From Ruminococcus sp. AF46-10NS (GTDB taxonomy: Bacteria; Bacillota; Clostridia; Lachnospirales; Lachnospiraceae): 64,000 nt of DNA. Below the pieces are notes generated by a model that made no database searches, had not been told where the DNA came from, and saw only the letters and a list, made by a program, of their open reading frames with translations. The DNA lies in contig NZ_QRNF01000015.1 of the NCBI RefSeq assembly GCF_003474435.1, forward strand, positions 20,921 through 84,920, read 5' to 3'. Position numbers and translations under genes: made by a program. This document shows positions 1-9,596 of this stretch, piece by piece; position 1 is the stretch's first letter; every line of letters starts with the position of its first letter.

Positions 1-1818
1 TTTCTGGGGCTGCGTACCCTGACTGTTATCCAGAATGCGGTAAAAATGGTGAAAAAAGGCAACGGCGTTCTTCTGGATATGCAGAAGATTGATTACAATG
101 ATAAAAAAGTTCTGGATTCTCTCGGAACCGGGCGTACTGACGGTGTGTTCCAGCTTGAGAGTTCAGGAATGAAAAACTTCATGAAGGAGCTGAAACCACA
201 GAGCCTTGAGGACGTGATCGCAGGAATTTCCCTGTATCGCCCAGGTCCTATGGACTTTATTCCTCAGTATATCCGGGGGAAAAACCGTCCGGATACCATC
301 CGTTATGACTGCCCGCAGATGGAGCCGATCCTGAAGCCGACTTACGGCTGTATTGTGTACCAGGAGCAGGTTATGCAGATTGTCCGGGATCTTGCCGGAT
401 ATACTCTTGGACGAAGTGACCTTGTGCGTCGTGCCATGTCAAAGAAAAAAGCTTCTGTCATGGCAAAAGAGCGTCAGAATTTTGTTTACGGTAACGTGGA
501 AGAAGGGGTTCCGGGATGTATTGCCAATGGAATCTCCGAGGAGATCGCGAATAAAATCTACGATGAGATGACGGATTTTGCCAAGTATGCATTTAATAAA
601 TCCCATGCAGCAGCTTATGCGGTAGTTTCCTATCAGACTGCGTATCTGAAATATTATTATCCTGTGGAATTCATGGCTGCGCTGATGACATCTGTTGTGG
701 AAATGCCGAACAAGGTTGCAGAGTATATTTCGGTGTGCCGCCAGATGGGAATCCAGATACTGCCGCCGGATATTAACCGTGGTATGTATGGATTTTCTGT
801 TGATAAAGGAGCTATCCGCTATGCACTTTCTGCCATTAAGAGTATTGGCCGTCCGGTTATTGAAGGAATCGTGAGAGAAAGGGAAGAACATGGAGAATAT
901 ACTTCCCTGAAGACTTTTGTGGAGCGTAATATTGATCAGATCAACAAAAGAGTTGTGGAAAATCTGATCAAGGCTGGAGCACTGGATTGTCTGGAAGGAA
1001 ACCGGAAGCAGAAGATGTTCGTTTATCCGCAGATTATCGACAGTATTAACCAGGATAAGAAACATTCAATGGCAGGGCAGATGAGTCTTTTTGATATTGT
1101 ATCAGAAGAAGATAAGAAAGAATTTGAGATCCGTATGCCGCAAATCGCTGAGTATACGAATGATGTGATCCTCGCCTTCGAAAAGGATGTTCTTGGGATT
1201 TACCTGAGCGGACATCCTCTGGAACAGTACCGCAGCATGATGGAAAAAATGATTTCCGCAAAAACCTCGGATTTCCAGCCGGATGATGAGACAGGAATTC
1301 CGGAGGTTTATGATAACCAGAAAGTTATTGTCGGCGGAATGATCACGGATAAAACGATAAAATATACAAAGAATAATAAGGTAATGGCATTCCTTACACT
1401 GGAAGATCTGGTAGGAACTGTGGAGATCGTAGTTTTCCCGCGTGACTACGAAAAATGCCAGATGTTTATCAATGAAGAGGCGAAGCTTTTTATTCAGGGA
1501 AGAGTATCTGCCGAGGACGACAAAGCCAGCAAGCTTATTCTGGAAAAAGTCCGCTCTTTTGATGATATGCCGCGTGAATTGTGGATCCAGTTTGACAGCA
1601 GGGAAGACTACGCAAAAGCAGAAACCGACCTGGTGGATGATCTGATGGAATCAAAAGGAAACAGCACAGTAGTCATCTATCTGAAGGATGTCAAGGCCAT
1701 GAAGAAACTTCCTCCCGCATATCAGGTTCATATCGAGGATTCCTGGCTGGAACGCATGTGTGAAAAATATGGAAGTTCCAATGTTAAAATTGTGGAGAGA
1801 GTATTGAAAAACTTATAA
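1..1818 (+). CDS. dnaE: DNA polymerase III subunit alpha, 3' part (5' end outside window)
   Basis: The replicative DNA polymerase catalytic subunit of the DnaE type, acting at the replication fork. The reading frame is open from the first base, so the gene starts upstream of the window; 605 C-terminal residues are visible. They include the end of the palm/fingers region (VFQLESSGM, LYRPGPM, YQEQVMQI, FNKSHAAAYA), a helix-hairpin-helix stretch (LPPDINRG, IKSIG), and an OB-fold near residues 420-510 (KVIVGGMITD, FLTLEDLVGTVEIVVF). Family assignment is secure because these are signature DnaE strings. The PHP domain cannot be seen. The next gene, pfkA, follows after 68 bases. Confidence 0.96.
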   Translation, partial: FLGLRTLTVIQNAVKMVKKGNGVLLDMQKIDYNDKKVLDSLGTGRTDGVFQLESSGMKNFMKELKPQSLEDVIAGISLYRPGPMDFIPQYIRGKNRPDTIRYDCPQMEPILKPTYGCIVYQEQVMQIVRDLAGYTLGRSDLVRRAMSKKKASVMAKERQNFVYGNVEEGVPGCIANGISEEIANKIYDEMTDFAKYAFNKSHAAAYAVVSYQTAYLKYYYPVEFMAALMTSVVEMPNKVAEYISVCRQMGIQILPPDINRGMYGFSVDKGAIRYALSAIKSIGRPVIEGIVREREEHGEYTSLKTFVERNIDQINKRVVENLIKAGALDCLEGNRKQKMFVYPQIIDSINQDKKHSMAGQMSLFDIVSEEDKKEFEIRMPQIAEYTNDVILAFEKDVLGIYLSGHPLEQYRSMMEKMISAKTSDFQPDDETGIPEVYDNQKVIVGGMITDKTIKYTKNNKVMAFLTLEDLVGTVEIVVFPRDYEKCQMFINEEAKLFIQGRVSAEDDKASKLILEKVRSFDDMPRELWIQFDSREDYAKAETDLVDDLMESKGNSTVVIYLKDVKAMKKLPPAYQVHIEDSWLERMCEKYGSSNVKIVERVLKNL

Positions 1819-1886
1819 AAATGCTATAAACTATATCCGAATATGTGTATTACAATAGGTTGTTTCATAAGATGGAGGATAACAAT

Positions 1887-2876
1887 ATGGCAGAGAACAA
1901 AATCAAAACGATCGGCGTTTTGACCAGTGGCGGTGATGCCCCTGGAATGAATGCTGCAATCCGTGCTGTTGTCAGAAGAGGATTAAGCAGCGGACTGAAC
2001 GTAAAGGGAATCTATAAAGGATACAGCGGTCTCTTAAATGAAGAGATCAGGGACATGACAGCAAAAGATGTTTCCGATACGATTGAACGAGGCGGAACAA
2101 TTCTTTACACTGCCAGATGTGCAGAGATGAGAACAGAGGAAGGACAGCAGCAGGCTGCAGAAATCTGCAGAAAACATGGAATCGACGGCCTTGTTGTTAT
2201 CGGTGGAGATGGTTCCTTCGCAGGTGCTCAGAAACTTGCGAACCTTGGAATCAATACCATTGGTCTGCCGGGAACTATCGACCTTGATATCGCATGTACT
2301 GAGTATACGATCGGTTTCGATACAGCTGTAAATACAGCGATGGAAGCTATTGACAAGGTACGTGATACATCCACATCCCATGAGAGATGCAGTATCATTG
2401 AGGTTATGGGACGTAACGCCGGATACCTTGCAGTATGGTGCGGTATCGCAAACGGTGCTGAGGATATCCTGATCCCGGAGAAATATGATTATGACGAGCA
2501 GAAGCTTATTGACAATATCGTTGAGAGCCGTAAGAAAGGCAAGAAACACCACATTATCGTAAATGCTGAGGGTATCGGTCATTCAGAAGCCATGGCTAAA
2601 CGTATCGAGGCTGCAACAGGTATCGAGACACGAGCTACTATTCTTGGCCACATGCAGCGTGGTGGAAGCCCGACATGTAAGGACCGTGTATACGCGTCCA
2701 TGATGGGAGCTCTTGCAGTAGACCTTCTTGTTGCCGGAAAACGCAGCCGTGTAGTAGGATACCGCCACGGTGAGTTTGTCGATTTTGACATCAATGAGGC
2801 TCTTGCAATGCAGAAGAATGTAGACTCCTACATGTGGGAGGTTTGTAATTCACTTTCTCATAATTACAGAAAATAA
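1887..2876 (+). CDS. pfkA: ATP-dependent 6-phosphofructokinase
   Basis: Phosphorylates fructose-6-phosphate to fructose-1,6-bisphosphate in glycolysis; cytosolic. The 329 residues match the family length. Visible motifs are the ATP loop LTSGGDAPGMNAAIRA, GGDGSFAGA, the catalytic PGTIDLD and EVMGRNAGYLA. GGDGS (not GGDDS) and PGTID (not PKTID) point to ATP rather than pyrophosphate as donor, by established family rules. The usual TIDND is TIDLD here; both aspartates are kept. An upstream in-frame ATG at 1845 exists, but GGAGG at 1874-1878 sits 8 bases before the ATG at 1887, so that start was chosen. Lies 68 bases after dnaE and 5 before the potassium transporter gene. Confidence 0.95.
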   Translation: MAENKIKTIGVLTSGGDAPGMNAAIRAVVRRGLSSGLNVKGIYKGYSGLLNEEIRDMTAKDVSDTIERGGTILYTARCAEMRTEEGQQQAAEICRKHGIDGLVVIGGDGSFAGAQKLANLGINTIGLPGTIDLDIACTEYTIGFDTAVNTAMEAIDKVRDTSTSHERCSIIEVMGRNAGYLAVWCGIANGAEDILIPEKYDYDEQKLIDNIVESRKKGKKHHIIVNAEGIGHSEAMAKRIEAATGIETRATILGHMQRGGSPTCKDRVYASMMGALAVDLLVAGKRSRVVGYRHGEFVDFDINEALAMQKNVDSYMWEVCNSLSHNYRK

Positions 2877-2881
2877 TATTT

Positions 2882-4276
2882 ATGAACTTAAAAAAAGTTT
2901 CAGACGGATTGCATAAACTGAATACGTCACAAATAATTGCCCTCGGCTTTGCGGGGGTGATTTTTGTAGGCGGACTTATTTTGTGGCTGCCGTTCTGCAG
3001 TGCACCCGGGCAGGCTGTTACCTTCCCGGATGCTGTTTTTACAGCGGCAACCAGTGTATGTGTAACAGGTCTTACTACAGTTGTTATGGCAACTCAGTGG
3101 AGCTGCATTGGAAAAATTGTTATACTGTGTCTGATACAGATCGGTGGAATCGGATTAATTGCGCTGGCTAATATGATATTTATCAGTCTCCGCAGAAAAA
3201 TTTCTCTTAAAAACCGCCGGATCATTAAAGAATCCTATAACCTGGATGAGATGGGCGGTGTGGTTTCGGTCATGCGGAGTGTAGTAAAATGTGTATTTCT
3301 GGCAGAAGGAATCGGTGCGGTTCTGTATGCAATCTGCTTTGTGCCGGAATTCGGATGGAAAAAAGGTATGACTCATGCAGTGTTTCTGGCAATATCTGCA
3401 TTCTGCAATGCAGGAATCGACCTTTTCGGAGAAACAAGTCTTGCTGCTTATGTGAGCAGCCCACTGGTGAATCTTACGACGATCGGACTGATCATTGTTT
3501 CAGGACTTGGATTTATTGTATGGTGGGATCTCTGGGATAAATTCCGTAAGATCATAAAGAAAGAACTTTCCCTGGGGAGATTTTTTCGGGTGCTGCGCCT
3601 TCAGAGCAAACTGGTCCTTACCATGACTGGGATACTGGTATTTGCAGGAGCACTGCTTGTATTTATCTTTGAATCCGGAAATCCGCTTACACTGGCAGAC
3701 AAGCCACTTGGAACAAAGATCATGGCATCTTTTTTCCAGTCAGTGACAACACGTACAGCTGGATTTTATACGATAGATCAGTCACAGCTGTCCACACCGA
3801 CAGTGATCATCTCTCTGCTGTGGATGTTTACCGGTGGTTCTCCTATGGGAACAGCAGGTGGTGTGAAGACAACGACTATCGCGGTTCTGATTCTTTCCAT
3901 TGTAGCGTACCTTCAGGGAAAAAAAGACGTGGAAGTTTACGGTCGGAGGATTCGCGAGAGCTATCTCCGTTCAGCAATGGTTGTTGCCGGAACCAGTTTG
4001 CTGATACTTTTTACTATGTCGGTTCTTTTATCAGCAGTAATGCCGGAAGCAGATCTGGCAGATATTTTATATGAAATCACTTCCGCAGAGGCAACAGTAG
4101 GACTTTCCAGAGGACTGACACCGCAGTTAAATGTGACAGGTAAATGGATCGTGATCCTCACTATGTATCTGGGGCGTATCGGACCGCTGACTCTGGGAAC
4201 AGCAGTTGTGGCAAAAGTACGCAACATGCCGGGAAGTACCACTCATCTGGGTGAAGAGGATATTATGATCGGTTAA
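2882..4276 (+). CDS. TrkH/KtrB-family potassium uptake channel subunit
   Basis: Membrane subunit that conducts K+ (probably coupled to Na+ or H+) in a Ktr/Trk system. The 464 residues are hydrophobic throughout, with the four-fold repeated pore signatures typical of the family: AATSVCVTGLTT, AISAFCNAGIDLF, VTTRTAGFYTI and SAEATVGLSRGLT, each carrying the selectivity-filter glycine. The start lies only 5 bases after the pfkA stop and has no strong ribosome site, so it may be translated by coupling. Followed after 13 bases by the regulatory subunit gene, so the two form one operon. KtrB versus TrkH cannot be decided by eye; the short length and a Firmicute host favour KtrB. Confidence 0.93.
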   Translation: MNLKKVSDGLHKLNTSQIIALGFAGVIFVGGLILWLPFCSAPGQAVTFPDAVFTAATSVCVTGLTTVVMATQWSCIGKIVILCLIQIGGIGLIALANMIFISLRRKISLKNRRIIKESYNLDEMGGVVSVMRSVVKCVFLAEGIGAVLYAICFVPEFGWKKGMTHAVFLAISAFCNAGIDLFGETSLAAYVSSPLVNLTTIGLIIVSGLGFIVWWDLWDKFRKIIKKELSLGRFFRVLRLQSKLVLTMTGILVFAGALLVFIFESGNPLTLADKPLGTKIMASFFQSVTTRTAGFYTIDQSQLSTPTVIISLLWMFTGGSPMGTAGGVKTTTIAVLILSIVAYLQGKKDVEVYGRRIRESYLRSAMVVAGTSLLILFTMSVLLSAVMPEADLADILYEITSAEATVGLSRGLTPQLNVTGKWIVILTMYLGRIGPLTLGTAVVAKVRNMPGSTTHLGEEDIMIG

Positions 4277-4289
4277 ACAGGAGAAAAGA

Positions 4290-4952
4290 ATGAAGAATAA
4301 ATCATTTGCTGTGATAGGTCTGGGACAGTTCGGAATGACTCTTGCAGTGACACTTGCTGAGTCAGACTGTGACGTTCTTGCCATTGACGACAAAGAAGAA
4401 AATATTGAAGAAATTTCCGAAAAAGTAACCTACGCGGTGAAAGCGGATGTACGTGAGCCGGGGATTCTCAAGGCACTGGGCGTTCAGAACGTGGATGTGG
4501 CGATCATTGCAGTTGCCGAGAACCTGGAGGCCAGTATTTCTGCAACAATGCAGGCCAAGGATCTGGGAGTTCCTTTTGTAGTAGCGAAGAGCATGAATTC
4601 CCTTCATGGACGCATTCTTGATAAAATCGGTGCAGATAAAATTATCTACCCGGAACAGTCCATGGGGCTGCGTGTGGCCAGAAATCTTCTGTCCGGCGGA
4701 TATCTGGATGTGTTTGAACTTTCCTCGGAATTCAGCATAGCAGAGTTTGCCATTCCGGAATCCTGGATCGGAAAAAGCCTCGTAGAGCTTAATGTCAGGG
4801 AGCGTTTTCATATCAATATTATCGGTATCAAACAGGGTGAGAATGTTACTGTGGATCTGAAACCTTCCGAACCGCTTCCAGAGCATTGTTCCGTAATCGC
4901 CATTGGAAAGAATAAAGATCTGAACGCAAGCTCTGAGGGACTGCGTTCGTAA
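4290..4952 (+). CDS. KtrA/TrkA-type RCK potassium channel regulator
   Basis: Cytosolic ring-forming regulator that binds nucleotide and gates the membrane channel encoded just upstream. The 220 residues show an N-terminal Rossmann fold with the dinucleotide motif GLGQFG (residues 8-13) and the acidic strand end AIDDKEENIE, then a C-terminal RCK_C domain from about residue 140 (FAIPESWIGKSLVELNVRERF, ending near VIAIGKNKDL). One RCK_N plus one RCK_C gives the KtrA length, about half that of a proteobacterial TrkA, which supports a Ktr-type system. Ribosome site AGGAG lies a few bases before the ATG. Confidence 0.93.
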   Translation: MKNKSFAVIGLGQFGMTLAVTLAESDCDVLAIDDKEENIEEISEKVTYAVKADVREPGILKALGVQNVDVAIIAVAENLEASISATMQAKDLGVPFVVAKSMNSLHGRILDKIGADKIIYPEQSMGLRVARNLLSGGYLDVFELSSEFSIAEFAIPESWIGKSLVELNVRERFHINIIGIKQGENVTVDLKPSEPLPEHCSVIAIGKNKDLNASSEGLRS

Positions 4953-5044
4953 GCAGGCAGCAAAATGAAATGTGAAAATCTGCTTTGCCCGGAATCGGCA
5001 TTTATGCAGGAAAAACGGATAAGCAGAAATGGAGAAATATAAAC

Positions 5045-5821
5045 ATGATAACCAGCGTATCAAATGCAAAAATAAAAAATGTCATGCAGCTGAACCAGAG
5101 AGCGAAAGCCAGAAGAGAACAGGGACTTTTTGCGGCAGAAGGCAGAAAGATGTTTCTGGAAGCACCGGAAGAATGGGTTTCACAGGTGTTTGTCTCAGAG
5201 AGCTTTTCCCAGGATGGAGAGCTGATGGCACAGGTGGAGAAATATCCGTACGAGATCGTAAAGGATTCCGTATTCCGTCAGATGTGTGACACCAAGACAC
5301 CACAGGGAATTCTGACCGTTTTGAAGCTTCCGACCTGGAGCGAAGACGATGTACTTGCAGGCGGGAATCCACTTGTGATGGTTCTCGAAGATCTGCAGGA
5401 TCCGGGAAATGCAGGAACCATTCTTCGAACCGGTGAAGGCGCAGGAGTCAGCGGTGTTTTTCTCACAAAAACATGCGTAGATATCACCAATCCAAAAGTG
5501 ATCCGTTCCACTATGGGATCCATTTACAGAATGCCTTTTCTATATGTGGAAGATGTGGTATCATTAGAAAAGAAGCTGAAAGAAAAAGGAATCCGCAGTT
5601 TTGCAGCTCATCTGAAAGGTGAGAACTCCTACGATCAGGAATCTTATAAAGGCGGCACAGCGTTTTTTATCGGAAACGAGGGAAAAGGCCTGACAGACCA
5701 GGCGGCAGAAGCAGCAGACTGTCTCATCCGGATCCCGATGTGCGGCAAGGTAGAATCCCTGAATGCTGCCATGGCATCGGGAATCCTGATGTATGAAGCT
5801 GCAAGACAGAGAAGAGAATAA
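5045..5821 (+). CDS. TrmH/SpoU-family RNA 2'-O-methyltransferase
   Basis: Transfers methyl from SAM to a ribose 2'-OH of rRNA or tRNA. An N-terminal substrate-binding domain (residues 1-95, starting MITSVSNAKIKN) is followed by the knotted SPOUT domain with the three family motifs: NAGTILRTGEGAG, FIGNEGKG, and IPMCGKVESLNAAMASGILMYEA. Length of 258 matches RlmB/TrmH homologues; the exact target nucleotide cannot be inferred. An in-frame ATG at 4985 is possible, but GGAGA at 5031-5035 suits the ATG at 5045 and the protein then begins where the family does. Confidence 0.9.
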   Translation: MITSVSNAKIKNVMQLNQRAKARREQGLFAAEGRKMFLEAPEEWVSQVFVSESFSQDGELMAQVEKYPYEIVKDSVFRQMCDTKTPQGILTVLKLPTWSEDDVLAGGNPLVMVLEDLQDPGNAGTILRTGEGAGVSGVFLTKTCVDITNPKVIRSTMGSIYRMPFLYVEDVVSLEKKLKEKGIRSFAAHLKGENSYDQESYKGGTAFFIGNEGKGLTDQAAEAADCLIRIPMCGKVESLNAAMASGILMYEAARQRRE

Positions 5822-5849
5822 TTTTTTCAAAAAAGAGAGGAGGGGTTTT

Positions 5850-6290
5850 ATGACACCTTTAGTCTGGCTTGGAATACTGGCAATTTTACTGGTAATTGAG
5901 GCGATCACAGTAGGACTTACCACTGTCTGGTTTGCAGGCGGTGCTCTTATTGCGTGCATTGCATCGTGGCTTGGCGGGGGAATTGTTGTACAGCTCCTTT
6001 TATTTTTCGGAGTTTCCGTGGTGCTTCTGATCTTTACCAGACCTCTGGCGGTCCGCTACATGAACAAGGGCGTGGAGAAGACCAATGCAGAGAGCCTTCT
6101 GGGAAAAAGAGCTGTAGTCATACAGCAGATCAACAACCTGGCCCAGACCGGGCAGGTACGGATCAATGATATCGAATGGACTGCCCGTGCGACTGATGAT
6201 TCAGTTCAGATCCCGGCAGGTGCAGTTGTCGAGATCGAAGAGATCCGCGGCGTGAAGCTGATCGTAAAAGAACTTAGCAAGGAGGGCTAA
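5850..6290 (+). CDS. NfeD-family membrane protein
   Basis: Short NfeD protein of 146 residues. Two or three N-terminal membrane helices (residues 1-70; LVWLGILAILLVIEAITVG, VVQLLLFFGVSVVLLIF) are followed by a C-terminal soluble OB-fold (LLGKRAVVIQQINNLAQTGQVRI ... AGAVVEIEEIRGVKLIVKE). NfeD proteins are almost always encoded beside an SPFH/flotillin-like partner and the next gene, 4 bases downstream, is one; together they organise membrane microdomains or assist membrane protein quality control. Start chosen at the ATG preceded by GAGAGGAGG (5835-5843), not the earlier in-frame 5793. Confidence 0.9.
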   Translation: MTPLVWLGILAILLVIEAITVGLTTVWFAGGALIACIASWLGGGIVVQLLLFFGVSVVLLIFTRPLAVRYMNKGVEKTNAESLLGKRAVVIQQINNLAQTGQVRINDIEWTARATDDSVQIPAGAVVEIEEIRGVKLIVKELSKEG

Positions 6291-6294
6291 AATT

Positions 6295-7235
6295 ATGGGT
6301 GGAATTATTGTTTTGCTTGTAGTCATTGTTCTTGTTCTGTGGATACTGGCATCCTGCATCCGTATCGTACCGCAGGCCTACGCAGTGGTACTGGAAAGAC
6401 TTGGTGCTTACAAGGCTACATGGGGAACAGGTATCCATTTCAAGGTTCCGTTTATTGAGCGTGTTGCAAGAAGAGTGAACCTGAAAGAGCAGGTTGTGGA
6501 TTTCCCACCACAGCCGGTGATCACAAAAGATAACGTAACCATGCAGATCGACACTGTAGTATTTTTCCAGATTACAGATCCGAAGCTTTATGCATATGGC
6601 GTTGAGAATCCGATCATGGCGATCGAGAATCTTTCCGCTACCACACTTCGTAACATCATCGGTGATATGGAGCTGGATGAGACACTGACATCCCGTGAGG
6701 TAATCAATACCAGAATGAGAGCTTCCCTTGATGAAGCTACAGATCCATGGGGAATCAAGGTCAACCGTGTTGAGCTTAAGAACATCATCCTCCGGCCGCG
6801 ATCCAGGATGCCATGGAGAAACAGATGAAAGCTGAGCGTGAGAGACGAGAGGCTATCCTGAAAGCAGAAGGTGAGAAGCGTTCTACTATCCTTGTGGCAG
6901 AAGGAAAGAAACAGTCTGCGATCCTTGACGCGGAGGCTGAGAAACAGGCGGCTATCCTTCATGCTGAAGCACAGAAGGAGCGTATGATAAAAGAAGCAGA
7001 AGGTCAGGCACAGGCAGTTCTCAAAGTACAGCAGGCAACTGCAGAGGGACTCCGCATGATAAAAGAAGCAGGCGCAGATGAGTCTGTTCTTACACTGAAA
7101 AGCCTGGAGGCACTTACAAAAGTTGCCGACGGCAAAGCAACGAAGATCATCATTCCGTCCGAGATACAGGGCATCGCAGGGCTGGCAACATCCCTGAAGG
7201 AAATTATGACAGATAAACCGGCAGAGCAGAAATAA
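6295..7235 (+). pseudogene. SPFH/band-7 (stomatin-like, QmcA-type) protein, frameshifted
   Basis: Membrane-anchored SPFH scaffold protein, partner of NfeD. One N-terminal transmembrane helix (residues 1-20), the SPFH domain (RIVPQAYAVVLERLGAYKATW, LKEQVVDFPPQPVITKDNV, MELDETLTSRE) and a long Glu/Ala-rich coiled coil (AEGKKQSAILDAEAEKQAAI). The frame shifts near 6789-6791: the expected NIIPPAAIQDAMEKQ is split because CCCT has become CCT, so one frame stops at 6828 and the other runs on to 7235. Restoring one C gives a normal protein of about 313 residues. Both halves are otherwise perfectly conserved in style, so a sequencing error is as likely as true inactivation. Confidence 0.87.
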
Positions 7236-7261
7236 ATCTGCAGCCGTGAGGAGGATATATT

Positions 7262-8258
7262 ATGAATCTTAAAGGAAGAAATTTCCTGACACTGAAAGAC
7301 TTTACACCGGAAGAGATCCTTTACATGATAGATCTTGCAGAAAATCTTAAAGCCAAGAAAAAAGCCGGAGAGCTTCATGAGTATTACAGAGGCAAGAACA
7401 TTGCCTGATTTTTGAAAAAACAAGTACAAGAACACGATGTTCTTTCGAGGTAGCTGCTCATGATCTTGGAATGGGTTCCACTTACCTTGATCCGACAGGT
7501 CCCAGATCGGAAAAAAAGAGAGCATCGCTGACACAGCAAGAGTTCTTGGAAGAATGTATGAGGGAATCGAGTATCGTGGATTCGGCCAGGATATTGTTGA
7601 GGAACTTGCGAAACATGCAGGTGTTCCGGTATGGAATGGTCTGACAAATGAGTATCATCCGACACAGATGCTTGCAGATATGCTGACAGTACGCGAGCAT
7701 TTCGGCAAACTGAAAGGTCTGAAACTTGTATACATGGGTGATGCCCGCTACAACATGGGTAATTCCCTGATGATCGTATGCTCCAAACTTGGTCTTGATT
7801 TCGTGGCATGTACCAACAAAAAATACTTCCCGAATGACGAGCTTGTAGCTCAGTGCCAGCAGTGGGCAAAAGAAGCAGGTTCTACCATCACTCTTACAGA
7901 AGATGTTGAGGCCGGAACAAAAGATGCAGATATTGTTTACACAGATGTATGGGTATCCATGGGCGAGCCTGACGAAGTATGGACAGAGCGTATCCATGAC
8001 CTGACACCATACAAAGTTACCAGACATGTAATGGAGAATGCAGGGGAGAAAGCAATCTTCCTTCATTGTCTGCCGGCATTCCATGACCTTAAGACAAAGA
8101 TCGGCAAAGAGATGGGCGAACGTTTTAACCTTACAGACATGGAGGTTACAGATGAGGTATTCGAGTCTCCGCAGTCTAAGGTATTTGACGAAGCTGAGAA
8201 CCGTATGCACACAATCAAAGCTGTGATCGTTGCAACATTGGGAGAGCCGGAGAAATAA
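7262..8258 (+). pseudogene. argF: Ornithine carbamoyltransferase, two frameshifts
   Basis: Carbamoylates ornithine to citrulline in arginine synthesis (or the reverse in the deiminase pathway). The start is an ATG behind GGAGG (7248-7252). Three frames carry the parts: residues 1-48 ([15 protein letters not shown]), then [20 protein letters not shown] with the carbamoyl-phosphate STRTR motif, then from about 7504 to the stop with the ornithine-binding region and the HCLPA loop ([10 protein letters not shown]). One base is missing at 7404-7405 (GCCCTG to GCCTG) and one near 7500 (GGTTCCC to GGTCCC). With both restored the protein has the usual 332-333 residues. argF versus an arcB role is not resolvable. 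The stop overlaps the birA start. Confidence 0.88.
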
Positions 8259-9064
8259 TGTCAGACTTATTTAATGAAGAAATAATTTCACAGGCAACAC
8301 ATACAAAATGGGCGGGCAAAACCGTCCATTTTGCAAGAGAAATTGATTCCACCAATCTCTGGGGAAAACGTGCCTGGAAAGAAGAAGGCGCAAAACATGG
8401 TGAGCTTTTTGTGGCAGAATATCAGTCCGCAGGACGCGGACGTTTCACAAGACGCTGGAGTGCACCACCGGACAGTGCAATAACCATGAGCATTCTCATC
8501 TGTCCGGAATTTTCCCCGATGAAAGCTCCGATGATGACCCTTGTTATGGGACTTTCCGTTGCGCAGGCAGTGGCAGATCTCGGGCTTGATGTGGGAATTA
8601 AATGGCCCAATGACGTAGTTGTTTCCCGCAAAAAGATCTGCGGTATCTTAACAGAGATGACCATGAAGCAGGACAAGATCGGCTGTGCTGTCATTGGTGT
8701 CGGGATCAATGTAAATATGGACAGCTTTCCGGAAGAGACGGCTGATAAGGCAACTTCGCTGTATCTGGAAAGCGGACATGTTTTTGACAGGGCTGAAGTA
8801 GTCGGGCTTGTGATGAAGCATTTCGAAGAAAATTACGAGAGATTTGTACAGACAGAAGATCTGTCAGAGCTGAAGGCAGATTATGAGAAGCTGCTGGCAA
8901 ACCTGAACCAGCCGGTACGTGTACTGAATCAGAATGATCCATATGAGGGAACTGCGCGGGGAATCAACGCAGGTGGCGAGCTTCTTGTGGAGCGTGCAGA
9001 TGGAAGCATTGAGGAAGTAAATTCCGGGGAAGTTTCTGTGCGCGGATTGTACAGCTATGTATAA
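8258..9064 (+). CDS. birA: Biotin--[acetyl-CoA-carboxylase] ligase (no HTH domain)
   Basis: Attaches biotin through biotinyl-AMP to carboxyl-carrier proteins. The 268 residues contain the catalytic core: STNLW, the biotinyl-AMP loop SAGRGRFTRRW, IKWPNDVVV, KICGILTEM, VIGVGINVN, and a C-terminal SH3-like domain (PYEGTARGINAGGELLVE). There is no N-terminal winged helix, so it is a monofunctional ligase and cannot act as the biotin repressor by itself. The ATG overlaps the argF TAA by one base, so translation is probably coupled. About 130 bases without recognisable signals follow. Confidence 0.93.
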   Translation: MSDLFNEEIISQATHTKWAGKTVHFAREIDSTNLWGKRAWKEEGAKHGELFVAEYQSAGRGRFTRRWSAPPDSAITMSILICPEFSPMKAPMMTLVMGLSVAQAVADLGLDVGIKWPNDVVVSRKKICGILTEMTMKQDKIGCAVIGVGINVNMDSFPEETADKATSLYLESGHVFDRAEVVGLVMKHFEENYERFVQTEDLSELKADYEKLLANLNQPVRVLNQNDPYEGTARGINAGGELLVERADGSIEEVNSGEVSVRGLYSYV

Positions 9065-9224
9065 AACCGGATTATAATACAGATGAGAGATGCAGGACTG
9101 TGCAGAGTGATGTTGAAATTGCTGTCAGTTACAGCTTCATCAGAAACTGCAGACAGCTGTGTTCGGAGTGACAGAAGTAAACGCTTTCGGACAGTAATTG
9201 TATTTAATGTGTAGAGGAGATTTT

Positions 9225-9593
9225 ATGTATCAGGATAATATTGTGCTTTGTGGGGCAAGCTCTTATGAGCAGAAATACTATTTTAACCAGGATTTTGCAT
9301 CCCTTCCGGACGCAGTAAAACAGGAGCTGCAGATTATGTGTGTGCTTTTTACAGAGGATGTAGGCGGAATCCTGACACTGGAATATGATGAGAACGGAAA
9401 TCTGCAGTTTAAGACAGAGGCACTGGAGGCCGACGGCCGTTTTGATGAGATCGGAAGCGCACTGAAGATCAAAGAGATCCAGCGCAATAAGAAAGATCTT
9501 CTGGAATCCCTGGAAATGTATTATAAAGTATTTTTCCTCGGGGATATCCCGGATGAGGAACTTAAGAAAAAAGCAGATGCAGTTGAGGACTGA
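9225..9593 (+). CDS. Conserved hypothetical protein (DUF6145-like)
   Basis: A 122-residue soluble acidic protein beginning MYQDNIVLCGASSYEQKYYF. No catalytic motif or membrane segment is visible. The style matches a family I associate with Lachnospiraceae (possibly DUF6145), but I cannot confirm that without a search. AGAGGAG lies just before the ATG at 9225; an upstream start at 9198 is less likely. It ends 3 bases before dusB, so it probably shares its transcript. Confidence 0.75.
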   Translation: MYQDNIVLCGASSYEQKYYFNQDFASLPDAVKQELQIMCVLFTEDVGGILTLEYDENGNLQFKTEALEADGRFDEIGSALKIKEIQRNKKDLLESLEMYYKVFFLGDIPDEELKKKADAVED

Positions 9594-9596
9594 TCC

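Noticed and set aside
6780..6830. Programmed ribosomal frameshift in the SPFH gene
   Set aside because: No slippery heptamer or downstream structure; the same one-base loss pattern occurs in six other genes, which favours sequencing error.
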